Shown piece by piece: positions 1-6,059 of a stretch of 6,406 nt of DNA. The notes under the pieces are model-generated. The model was not told the origin of the DNA. It saw only the letters and a program-made list of their open reading frames with translations, and did no database searches. The position numbers were made by a program, and so were the translations under genes. Location of the stretch: positions 1 to 6,406 of the forward strand of contig CASECH010000182.1 in NCBI GenBank assembly GCA_949286405.1, read 5' to 3'. The stretch is from an uncultured bacterium (GTDB lineage: Bacteria; Cyanobacteriota; Vampirovibrionia; Gastranaerophilales; Gastranaerophilaceae). The number at the start of each line of letters is the position of its first letter. The stretch's first letter is position 1.

Positions 1-144
1 AACTCTTGGGAGAAAGAATTAGAAGTAAGTAAGAATAATTTAGAAACACAATTGAATGAAATAACCACTTTTGAAAATACTTGGACTAAGTTGCTACAAA
101 CAAATGTCAAAAATGATTTTTCATATGGCGGATTACAACAATAG
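1..144 (+). CDS. 3' end of an unidentified protein gene (partial, 47 residues)
   Basis: Frame 1 is open from the first base to a TAG stop at 142-144, so the window cuts into the end of a gene that starts outside it. The 47 visible residues begin NSWEKELEVSKNNLETQLNE and end FSYGGLQQ. They are charged, rich in Glu, Lys, Asn and Gln, with Leu and Ile spaced in a way that suggests an amphipathic helix or coiled coil. No enzyme motif is visible. The stop is followed 44 nt later by a strong intrinsic terminator on the same strand, which supports a real gene end. I do not recognise the family; Melainabacterial structural or surface proteins often end in similar helical tails, but that is only an impression. 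Confidence 0.7.
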   Translation, partial: NSWEKELEVSKNNLETQLNEITTFENTWTKLLQTNVKNDFSYGGLQQ

Positions 145-188
145 ATTTAGAAAATATAAGAGAAGATTGGTTTATGAAAAAGATAAAA

Positions 189-216
189 GGCAGATTAAGA
201 ATAATCTGTCTTTTTT
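189..216 (+). terminator. Intrinsic terminator of the upstream gene
   Basis: GGCAGATTA (189-197) pairs with TAATCTGTC (202-210) as a 9-bp stem with one G-U pair around the loop AGAA, followed at once by six T (211-216). It lies 44 nt after the stop of the partial gene ending at 144, so it most likely ends that transcript. It also lies only 17 nt before the DUF3326 start codon, which makes it part of the leader of that gene if transcription comes from further upstream. Confidence 0.8.
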
Positions 217-232
217 GTTGTACTATATAGTT

Positions 233-1219
233 ATGTTAAATAACAAAGAAAAACTTGGAGCTTTTATTGTTCCAACTGGAATTGGGGCAAAAATAGGGGG
301 CTATGCCGGAGATGCAAGTTCTTGGGCAAGAAAATTTTCGTCGGAGTCTAAGTTAATAGTTAACCCAAATGTTGTTAATGCAGGTTGTTTTTCAGGAATT
401 ACAGACAATATGTTTTATGTAGAAGGCTACTCTTTGGATGAATTTTTTAAAGGAAATTTGAATTTGATCCCTTCACAAGAGAATAAAATAGGTGTTGTTT
501 TTGATAAATCTATTCCTGATGATGTTTTGAATATTCATATAAATACAATGCGAGCTGTAAGTTGTGTGTATGGTATTAATATTATGGGATATGAAATAAC
601 AGAAAATTCTGTGGGAGTAGATTTTGAATTGTCTGATAATGGTGTATCTAATGGAAGTATCGCAGATATTAATACTTTATTAGAGGCTTCCAAAAAACTA
701 ATATCAAAAGGGGCTGATGCAATTGCATTAGTTTGTATGTTTGAAGATCCTGAAGAATTGAATATTGATTATGCAAATGGTGTAGGTACAGATCCTGTAG
801 GTGGGGTAGAGGCGATATTATCTCATTATATTTCAAAAGAACTTTGTGTCCCTTGTGCACATTCTCCAGCGTTCGCGGATTATCAGATTTCTCCTGATTT
901 AGTTGATGCAAAAGCTGCTTCAGAATATATTACTCCAACTTTTTTACCGTGTGTTCTTTTAGGGTTATCTAAAGCTCCTAAATTGTCTAAATTAAACGGT
1001 ATAAATATAAAAAATCTTGATTATCTTGTTATGCCGTATGATTGTTTAGGTAGTACTCCGGTATTTGAAGCTGTTAAAAATAATATTAAACTTTTTGTAA
1101 TAAAAGAAAATGAAACTGCACTGGATATTACAGTGGAAAGGCTTAAACTCAATAGAAATAAGAGTATTTGTATTGTAAAAAATTATTCTCAATGTTTTGA
1201 GTTAATAAAAAAATTATAG
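233..1219 (+). CDS. DUF3326 family protein, function unknown
   Basis: This 328-residue protein matches the cyanobacterial DUF3326 family along its length. The family hallmarks, recognised from memory, are IVPTGIGAKIGGYAGD (residues 12-27), NPNVVNAG (44-51), YVEGYSLD (62-69), GVGTDPVGGVEA (183-194), CVPCAHSPAF (205-214), TFLPCVLLGLSKAP (236-249) and KENET (291-295). No signal peptide is seen, so it is probably cytosolic. Its biochemical role is not known to me. The frame is open further upstream, to a TTG at 71 and ATGs at 104, 113 and 125. Those starts would overlap the preceding gene, read through its terminator hairpin, and add 36-54 residues the family lacks. The ATG at 233 places the conserved IVPTG strand about ten residues in, as in relatives. 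No Shine-Dalgarno sequence precedes it. The stop overlaps the convergent murI stop. Confidence 0.85.
   Translation: MLNNKEKLGAFIVPTGIGAKIGGYAGDASSWARKFSSESKLIVNPNVVNAGCFSGITDNMFYVEGYSLDEFFKGNLNLIPSQENKIGVVFDKSIPDDVLNIHINTMRAVSCVYGINIMGYEITENSVGVDFELSDNGVSNGSIADINTLLEASKKLISKGADAIALVCMFEDPEELNIDYANGVGTDPVGGVEAILSHYISKELCVPCAHSPAFADYQISPDLVDAKAASEYITPTFLPCVLLGLSKAPKLSKLNGINIKNLDYLVMPYDCLGSTPVFEAVKNNIKLFVIKENETALDITVERLKLNRNKSICIVKNYSQCFELIKKL
1177..1201 (-). terminator. Weak candidate terminator for the amidase-murI transcript
   Basis: On the minus strand, just after the murI stop, CTCAA (1201-1197) pairs with TTGAG (1192-1188) around the loop AACA. AATAA and a run of six T (1182-1177) follow. 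The stem is only 5 bp and AT-rich and lies inside the 3' end of the convergent DUF3326 gene. It is the only candidate I see for ending this operon. Confidence 0.3.
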
Positions 1220-2026
1220 TGATACTAGTACCGGCATCCCATCAATTTTATAGAAAAGGCTACCTGATGTTTTAAAGTTTTCAGGTGAAGAACTTACATA
1301 GAATTTTTCTGTTCCTTCTGTCTTGTTGTCAGATAATAAGTTGTTTGTTTGTAAATCGTCTTTTATAAATTTAGAAAATTCTATTGCAGGATCTATAAAT
1401 TTATTCTCAGGTAAGAACTGTTTTAATGTACCAAGCAAAAATGGATAATGTGTGCAACCTAAGATGATTTTTTCTGGAGTATGTATTTCCATTTCTTTTA
1501 TTTTTTCTTTTATTTTTTCAAAACTTTCAGGTTGATTAAGCTTATTATTCTCGACTATTTTAACCCATTCAGGACAAGCAATTTCGAATATTTCTGTATC
1601 ATTATTGTATTTTTTTATCTCTTTAGAATATGCGTGAGAGTTTATTGTTGCAGGGGTCGCGAATACTCCTATCCTTTTTATATCTTGTTGTGCGATTACT
1701 TTACTTACGGACTGAATAATAGGATAAATTCTAAAATTATAGTTATTTTTTAATTTATCATAAGTTATTGCAGATGTTGTATTACAAGCCATAACCACTG
1801 CTTTTACTTGTTTTTGTTCAAAAAAATGAAAGATTTTATCAGCAAATTCTATTAGTTGTGTTTCTGTTTTTTCCCCATATGGCATATTTTTAGTATCACC
1901 ATAATAAAGATATGTTTCATTTGGCAATATCTTCTTTAGTTTTTCAAAAACAGTCAGACCTCCTACTCCTGAATCAAAGAATGCTATGGGTAAGTTATTT
2001 ATGTTTTTTGTGTTTGTTTTAATCAT
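1214..2026 (-). CDS. murI: Glutamate racemase
   Basis: MurI interconverts L- and D-glutamate in the cytosol without cofactor, supplying D-Glu for the peptidoglycan stem peptide. The 270 residues are normal length for the family. The signatures are complete: FFDSGVGGLTV (16-26, with Asp18), YYGDTKNMPYGEK (41-53), the first catalytic cysteine in ACNTTSA (Cys81), the conserved CPEWVKIVE (151-159), and the second catalytic cysteine in GCTHYPFL (Cys191, with His193). The ATG at 2026 lies 12 nt after the stop of the amidase gene and is preceded by the purine-rich AGAAGAAA, so the two are almost certainly co-transcribed. Cyanobacteria commonly have the same order, amidase then murI, often followed by a polyprenyl diphosphate synthase. 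Here that third position is taken by a convergent DUF3326 gene whose stop overlaps the murI stop by 6 nt. Confidence 0.95.
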   Translation of the reverse strand: MIKTNTKNINNLPIAFFDSGVGGLTVFEKLKKILPNETYLYYGDTKNMPYGEKTETQLIEFADKIFHFFEQKQVKAVVMACNTTSAITYDKLKNNYNFRIYPIIQSVSKVIAQQDIKRIGVFATPATINSHAYSKEIKKYNNDTEIFEIACPEWVKIVENNKLNQPESFEKIKEKIKEMEIHTPEKIILGCTHYPFLLGTLKQFLPENKFIDPAIEFSKFIKDDLQTNNLLSDNKTEGTEKFYVSSSPENFKTSGSLFYKIDGMPVLVSL

Positions 2027-2038
2027 TTTCTTCTGTTT

Positions 2039-3907
2039 TTACCTGTATTGTTTAAAATATTCTTGGACACCATCTGCAATAGCTTTAGCTGTTGCTTGTT
2101 TTCTTTTCTCACTGACTAATTCTGCACGTTCTGCGTTGTTTGAAATAAAGCCTATTTCTACAAGAATAGAAGGTGCTGTTGTGTGATTAATTACGTAGAA
2201 TTTTGATTTAAACAGTCCTCTGTTAGGAGAATTTACAGCACTTGCAAAAGAAGAGTGAACTGTCTGTGCTAGTGCCATACTTTCTTGATGGTAGTAGTGT
2301 GTCTCAACCCCTTTAATTTCAGGTCTTACACTTGAGTTTACGTGGATGCTTACAAATATATCGGGATTAAATTTTTCGCTAATTGCAACTCTATCTTGCA
2401 GTGATACATAACTATCGTTTGCCCTTGTCATTTGGACAATAAATCCTTGTTTTGCAAGAATATCCCTTACTCTTTCTGAGACGTCAAGAGTAATATCTTT
2501 TTCATATATACCTCCGCCTATTGCTCCTGAATCACTTCCTCCGTGACCGGCATCTATAACTATTTTTTTCTTGCCTGAACCCGTTGGCTTAGGGGATACA
2601 ATTGATGCAACAGGTGGAATTACTGCAACTACAGATTTTTTCTTAGGTTCTTTTATTTTAACTTTTAAAGTTCTTCCATCACCACCAAGATATGTATTTA
2701 CAATAGAATCTTGTTCAAGCGGAATGGATATTTTCAAGCCTACTTTGGGAAGCAGTGTAAGTTGTGCTTTAGCAAAAGGAGTACCTGCAAATGTTGATTT
2801 GAAACGATCTTCACTGTATTTAGACATGTTATATATATATACATCAAATTTTGAGTTGTCTCTGTCTACGGCATGTACAATAGGTGAGTCAAAAAATAGA
2901 ACCATTGATGAAGTTTGTTCATCGTTTTTTTCTTTACTGTATCCGGTTATGTTGCTTCCGGTTGTTATGAGTGTTTGATAGTTTACCTTTTGCATATTTG
3001 CAAATATTATTGATTGATTATCATTTGAGTATACTGGGATATAGTTTCCTGCATTTTCAGATGTTATTACAATCCGTGCTTTATTTACTGCAAATTGGCC
3101 GATTTTTACAGAATCAGTCTCATTTATTTTGAATTCTTTATTCCTGATTTTTGTGTCGGTTAGTGTGTTTGGTAAGTCATATACAATTCTTGTTGGATTT
3201 GAAAGTATGTAGGGTCTTTCTATACTGACTGCCCCAAATCCGTTTAATAAAATTAAATTTTCTTTTACTGTCGCACTGTTAAGATAATATTTGGTATTGA
3301 GTTTAAGTTCTTTCTTTATAATATTATTTTGTATTGCTTCTGTTGTTGAATTGAATGCTTCTTGAATTTGACCTACCACATCGCTTTGAGATGTTTCTGC
3401 AGGTATCATTACGGTTGTATATTCGTAAAAATCGCTAGAGGATGAATGTTCATCTCTATATGTGTTTTGCAGATAATTTTCATTGCATGTGTTATTTTTT
3501 GTAAACTTAATTATTATGTTATTTTTTACTTTAAACAATTTAATATTATCGATATTAAAATCTTCTTCAAAGTACATCACTACTCTAACTATGTTAGGAT
3601 TAGTAGAAAATTGACTGATTTTTACTTGTTTTATCGGACCTGATGTGAATGTCCAATCTTGCTTTGGCATAGTAATTATTGTGTTATCAACATCAAAATA
3701 TGCTCTTGTTGGATTGTCCATTTTTACTAATTTTAGCTCTTTAGCTATTCCATTCCCTGGAGTATCTTGAGCTGTGAGTATTATCATTGAATTTGATGTA
3801 TCAAAGTTGGCAGAAGTAATTTTGAATAATTCGTTTGCCAATGTTCTAGGGGCAAATGATATCATTGCAATTAAAAATATTAAAATAAATATAAAAAATT
3901 TTTTCAT
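2039..3907 (-). CDS. amiC: AMIN-domain N-acetylmuramoyl-L-alanine amidase (AmiC-like)
   Basis: This exported zinc amidase of 622 residues cleaves the bond between N-acetylmuramic acid and L-alanine in peptidoglycan, typically during daughter-cell separation. A signal peptide covers about residues 1-24 (KK, a hydrophobic core, probable cleavage after TLA). Two AMIN-type beta domains, which bind the cell wall, lie at about 28-135 and 200-305, each with an NPTR..YD/FD strand. A third, more diverged AMIN-like segment spans about 333-420. A Lys/Pro/Ser linker (421-446) leads to the Amidase_3 domain (447-620). Its zinc ligands are visible as DAGHGG (His455), YEKD (Glu469) and SIHVNS (His522), and the catalytic glutamate is in LVEIGFISN (Glu584), so it should be active. 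The ATG is preceded by GAGTGAGAG and a strong promoter. murI follows 12 nt downstream. In cyanobacteria the homologue is called AmiC and acts in septal peptidoglycan. Confidence 0.93.
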   Translation of the reverse strand: MKKFFIFILIFLIAMISFAPRTLANELFKITSANFDTSNSMIILTAQDTPGNGIAKELKLVKMDNPTRAYFDVDNTIITMPKQDWTFTSGPIKQVKISQFSTNPNIVRVVMYFEEDFNIDNIKLFKVKNNIIIKFTKNNTCNENYLQNTYRDEHSSSSDFYEYTTVMIPAETSQSDVVGQIQEAFNSTTEAIQNNIIKKELKLNTKYYLNSATVKENLILLNGFGAVSIERPYILSNPTRIVYDLPNTLTDTKIRNKEFKINETDSVKIGQFAVNKARIVITSENAGNYIPVYSNDNQSIIFANMQKVNYQTLITTGSNITGYSKEKNDEQTSSMVLFFDSPIVHAVDRDNSKFDVYIYNMSKYSEDRFKSTFAGTPFAKAQLTLLPKVGLKISIPLEQDSIVNTYLGGDGRTLKVKIKEPKKKSVVAVIPPVASIVSPKPTGSGKKKIVIDAGHGGSDSGAIGGGIYEKDITLDVSERVRDILAKQGFIVQMTRANDSYVSLQDRVAISEKFNPDIFVSIHVNSSVRPEIKGVETHYYHQESMALAQTVHSSFASAVNSPNRGLFKSKFYVINHTTAPSILVEIGFISNNAERAELVSEKRKQATAKAIADGVQEYFKQYR

Positions 3908-3929
3908 CTTTTAACTCTCACTCGCTACT

Positions 3930-3958
3930 ATTATATAATGTTTTTTATTTACTTTCAA
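3930..3958 (-). promoter_or_regulatory. Sigma70-type promoter of the amidase-murI operon
   Basis: On the minus strand a TTGAAA -35 box (3958-3953) is separated by exactly 17 nt from a perfect TATAAT -10 box (3935-3930). Transcription should begin near 3923, giving a leader of about 16 nt before the amidase ATG. It lies between the LuxR-type gene and the amidase, so the amidase need not depend on read-through. No operator-like repeat is obvious next to it. Confidence 0.75.
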
Positions 3959-3993
3959 ATTGTAACAAATGAAAATTTAAAATTAAATAATTT

Positions 3994-4221
3994 TTATATA
4001 GTTTTATATGTATTTATTTCGTTGCTGTTGATTAGGTGTCTGATTGCTGCAATATATACTGCATTAGTTCTATTTTTTGCATCTAATTTTTTTATAATAG
4101 CACTCATATGTGCTTTAACTGTATGTCTGCTTATGTGGATTATTTTTGCGATTTCTTTATTATCCAGTCCTTGAGTAAGCAATTCCAGGATGGTGATTTC
4201 TCTTTCAGTAAGTTTTTCCAT
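3994..4221 (-). CDS. Single-domain LuxR/GerE-type HTH regulator
   Basis: This 75-residue protein is a LuxR (GerE) DNA-binding domain and nothing else. The pattern is LTEREITILELLTQGLDNKE (4-23), the HTH scaffold IAKIIHISRHTVKAHM (24-39), and IIKKLDAKNRTNAV (42-55), with a recognition helix at about 31-45. There is no receiver or ligand-binding domain. The length matches Bacillus GerE (about 74 residues) and resembles the small cyanobacterial regulator PedR. PedR senses redox through a cysteine, and this protein has no cysteine, so that mechanism does not apply. The start is secured by a perfect AAGGAGG four nt before the ATG. It lies 86 nt upstream of, and in line with, the amidase gene with no terminator between, so it could be partly co-transcribed and could regulate cell-wall genes; that role is inference. 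A palindrome at 4276-4292 may be its own operator. Confidence 0.85.
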   Translation of the reverse strand: MEKLTEREITILELLTQGLDNKEIAKIIHISRHTVKAHMSAIIKKLDAKNRTNAVYIAAIRHLINSNEINTYKTI

Positions 4222-4275
4222 TGTTCCTCCTTAATAAATTTCGTTCAATTAAGAGAGTAACATACCGGCTAATAT

Positions 4276-4292
4276 AAATATTAATAATATTT
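4276..4292. repeat. 17-bp perfect AT palindrome upstream of the LuxR-type gene
   Basis: AAATATTA (4276-4283) and TAATATTT (4285-4292) are perfect inverted arms around one central A. The element is 54 nt upstream of the LuxR-type start and 77 nt upstream of the divergent tRNA gene. LuxR-family domains bind as dimers to short dyads, so an autoregulatory site is possible. Because it is AT-only in AT-rich DNA, chance is a real alternative. Confidence 0.4.
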
Positions 4293-4320
4293 CTGTTTTT
4301 TATGTTTTTTTGAAAAATGC

Positions 4321-4348
4321 TTGAAAAAAAATCTTTTTTTGCTACTAT
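4321..4348 (+). promoter_or_regulatory. Promoter of tRNA-Arg with extended -10
   Basis: A TTGAAA -35 box (4321-4326) is followed after 16 nt by TACTAT (4343-4348). The -10 is preceded by TGC, an extended -10 (TGn) motif at 4340-4342. Transcription would start near 4355, about 15 nt before the mature tRNA 5' end. Confidence 0.6.
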
Positions 4349-4369
4349 ATTTTTGGAGAAATTACATAA

Positions 4370-4443
4370 GCGCCTGTAGCTCAGCTGGATAGAGTGTTTG
4401 GCTACGAACCAAAAGGTCGGGGGTTCGAATCCCTCCAGGCGTA
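4370..4443 (+). tRNA. tRNA-Arg (anticodon ACG)
   Basis: The 74-nt cloverleaf is complete without an encoded CCA. The acceptor strand GCGCCTG (4370-4376) pairs with CAGGCGT (4436-4442), and A4443 is the discriminator base. The D arm contains AGCTCAGCTGGATAGAGT. The anticodon arm is TTTGG-CTACGAA-CCAAA, giving anticodon ACG, which reads CGT arginine codons and, after deamination of A34 to inosine by TadA, CGC and CGA. The T arm is GGGGG-TTCGAAT-CCCTC. The first acceptor pair is G1-U72 rather than the usual G1-C72. CCA must be added by nucleotidyltransferase. Promoter and terminator flank it, so it is a single-gene unit. Confidence 0.96.
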
Positions 4444-4459
4444 GGTTTTAAAAGATAAT

Positions 4460-4493
4460 AGCGATAAGGTTTTTTACTTATCGCTTCTTTTTT
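4460..4493 (+). terminator. Intrinsic terminator after tRNA-Arg
   Basis: AGCGATAAG (4460-4468) and CTTATCGCT (4477-4485) form a perfect 9-bp stem around the 8-nt loop GTTTTTTA, followed by TCTTTTTT. It begins 16 nt after the mature tRNA end and should terminate the tRNA transcript. Confidence 0.85.
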
Positions 4494-4898
4494 AGTTTGT
4501 TGTATAATTATTAAATTTTCCACTATTGTCCCACTCGTGGTTAAAAGAATTTAAAAGATTAATAAAGAAGAGAATACCCAAAAAGGCTCGGTGTAAAAAC
4601 CGAGCTTTTTTATAAAAAAGAAAGTAGTTTATAAAGTTATCAAAAAAACGTAACAAGTATTGACAAGATTTAATCAGCCGTTTAAATATCTTTGTAATTT
4701 ATAATTATTGGGTAAATATTAGTTTTATTTAATTTATAGATTAGATTAAGTATGTGTTGTCAAGAAATTTTTTGTAGCAATTAAGGTAATCAGGACTCTT
4801 ACTAGGTCTTTGAGTTAAAATTCTCTGTACTAATTCGAATGTTTTATAAGAAATAGAGTTATCTCACAAAGTCCAATGTTTCTTCCTGAGATATTGAA
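4494..4898. other. Gene-poor stretch between tRNA-Arg and the amidohydrolase
   Basis: No intact gene is visible on either strand. By hand count the part at 4612-4740 is very AT-rich (about 18% G+C), while 4741-4898 rises to about 28%, close to coding DNA here. The region holds a second terminator hairpin (4586-4611), a TATAAT box at 4503-4508, a lone TTGACA at 4660-4665 without a good -10, and the possible amidohydrolase tail at 4741-4906. The short CCACTCGTGG dyad near 4532 has no evident role. Confidence 0.6.
4586..4611. terminator. Strong orphan terminator, probably bidirectional
   Basis: GCTCGGT (4586-4592) and ACCGAGC (4599-4605) form a perfect 7-bp GC-rich stem with loop GTAAAA. On the plus strand six T follow, and an A-run precedes the stem, so on the minus strand CTTTTT follows it. 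On the plus strand the tRNA transcript has already ended at 4493. On the minus strand the amidohydrolase stop lies about 290 nt upstream. The most economical reading is that it ends the minus-strand amidohydrolase transcript, but a short plus-strand RNA starting near 4515 is also possible. Confidence 0.8.
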
Positions 4899-4906
4899 TT
4901 AAGCCA
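4741..4906 (-). pseudogene. Possible frameshifted C-terminal extension of the amidohydrolase
   Basis: Past the end of the amidohydrolase, two other minus-strand frames continue as plausible protein. If one A of the six-A run at 4912-4907 is skipped, the protein reads ..NFEK-WLNSISQEETLDFVR to a TAA at 4861-4859. A second one-base shift near 4864 opens 40 codons, DNSISYKTFELVQRILTQRP and on to ..NTYLI, ending at TAA 4743-4741. This last stretch has no ATG, GTG or TTG, so it cannot be a separate gene, and its base composition is higher in G+C than the neighbouring spacer. I infer that an extension of about 55 residues was lost through two single-base indels, or that the sequence has errors here. 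Chance open frames in AT-rich DNA cannot be excluded. Confidence 0.4.
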
Positions 4907-5870
4907 TTTTTTCAAAATTCTGATTAAGTAATTTTTTACTGTTTCTGTAAAAAATTCGACTTATAATTTTATTCGCATCATCTCCGAAATTATTTTTAAT
5001 AGCTTGTTTTATGTTTTTAATGTTATTTTCGTATGCATCTTTTTGTTTTAGTGCTTTTTCTCCAAATACTCCTAGAGGAGCGTCAGTTCCAAATAGTAAC
5101 CTTTCTGTTTTATCGCCTTTTGAACTATGTAAAAGTTTATCAACAACTTCTACTATATGGGGTTTTGATGGATTATCCCAATCTACCCAAGCCAAATCGG
5201 CATATAATTTTGCATCTCCTCTATCTATTGAATTAATAAGGGTTTCAATACCTGCATCATGAGCTTTATCGCCTCCTAAGCCCATATGACCAAGAATAAC
5301 AGGTACATTTGGAAACTGTCTTGCTGTTTCATAAATATATTCAGGGTCAGATACACCAGTTCTTATAAAGTTATTGCTCGAATCAGTTATAACCTCGCTA
5401 TGAAACAAACAAGGCTTATTATATTTTTCAGCAAGTTTCATATATGGAATATATTTAACATCATTTGCAGCTAAATCAAGACAAGCAGGATGAAACTTTA
5501 GTCCTTTTATCAAATCAGGATATTTGTTCAGTAATAATTCTATATTTTCAGCAGAACCATGTCCGGGTTGACATACTACAAAAGGAATCAGTTTTTTATT
5601 ATTTATACATTTTTTTAATAATTTTAAGTTCCCACTTAGCTCATCTTTATAAGGAGCTTTGTTTTTACCATTTATAATGCAATCAAGGTTAGATATTATT
5701 ACTCTGTCAATAGAATCTTTTCCGTTGTTAAATTTTTTATTAAAAAATTCAAGTACATCATTAGTTGAAAATAAATCATTTGTCCATTTCCCACAGTGAA
5801 CATGTGAATCAATAATTTTACCTTTAAAATTCAAACTAGAATAAGGATCTGGTGTATTAGTTATTTGCAT
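4899..5870 (-). CDS. Amidohydrolase-family metal-dependent hydrolase (TIM barrel)
   Basis: This 323-residue protein is a COG2159/Amidohydro_2-type hydrolase. The metal-site signatures occur in order: IDSHVH (20-25, His23 and His25), KGLKFHP (122-128, Lys125 and His127), CLFHSEV (154-160, His157), VILGHMGLGG (191-200, His195) and LLFGTDAPLG (258-267, Asp263). The fold ends with the usual RIFYRNSKKLL (305-315). The substrate cannot be told; relatives hydrolyse or decarboxylate small cyclic or aromatic compounds. The start at 5870 is supported by AAAAGGAG eight nt upstream. The N-terminus carries about 18 residues before the first barrel strand, including SSLNFKGK. No signal peptide is visible. 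The C-terminus may be truncated by a frameshift in a six-A run at codons 320-322. It appears to be a single-gene unit, divergent from the pilin-like gene; a clear promoter was not found. Confidence 0.85.
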   Translation of the reverse strand: MQITNTPDPYSSLNFKGKIIDSHVHCGKWTNDLFSTNDVLEFFNKKFNNGKDSIDRVIISNLDCIINGKNKAPYKDELSGNLKLLKKCINNKKLIPFVVCQPGHGSAENIELLLNKYPDLIKGLKFHPACLDLAANDVKYIPYMKLAEKYNKPCLFHSEVITDSSNNFIRTGVSDPEYIYETARQFPNVPVILGHMGLGGDKAHDAGIETLINSIDRGDAKLYADLAWVDWDNPSKPHIVEVVDKLLHSSKGDKTERLLFGTDAPLGVFGEKALKQKDAYENNIKNIKQAIKNNFGDDANKIISRIFYRNSKKLLNQNFEKMA

Positions 5871-6059
5871 ACAAAATCTCCTTTTTGTTGTGTGTAAAAA
5901 TGTTATGGTATATTAAAAATGATAATTTTATTTTTTGCTAGTTTTTTTATTTTTACATATTTTGTAGTAAATATTTATCTCTGTTAAATATATTGCTAAA
6001 AATATAATGTTTGAATGAATATAATTTAAATGTTTCTAAAAATGTAGAATATGTTAAAG

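Noticed and set aside
71..232. Longer DUF3326 reading frame starting at TTG 71 or at ATG 104, 113 or 125
   Set aside because: It would overlap the upstream gene's end, translate through a strong terminator hairpin, and add residues absent from the family; the ATG at 233 fits the family start.
1494..1520. Direct repeat of TTTCTTTTATTTT in murI
   Set aside because: It encodes the Lys/Glu-rich helix EKIKEKIKEM in AT-rich codons; no sign of a separate function.
2571..2978. 135-codon plus-strand frame inside the amidase gene
   Set aside because: It lies antisense to the linker and AMIN-like segment of a well-supported gene and has no recognisable domain.
3934..3939. Plus-strand TATAAT in the amidase-LuxR spacer
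   Set aside because: It is a by-product of the near-palindromic minus-strand -10 region; no -35 and no plus-strand gene follow it.
4423..4545. Integration (att) site of a mobile element at the 3' end of tRNA-Arg
   Set aside because: No second copy of the tRNA 3' end and no integrase are visible in the window; the GTCCCACTCGTGG stretch alone is not evidence.
4660..4688. TTGACA at 4660-4665 as a promoter
   Set aside because: The best -10 at normal spacing (TAAATA) is poor and no gene or terminator follows on the plus strand.
5919..5987. 22-residue hydrophobic peptide frame (MIILFFASFFIFTYFVVNIY..)
   Set aside because: No ribosome site or promoter; T-rich DNA readily gives short Phe/Ile-rich frames by chance.
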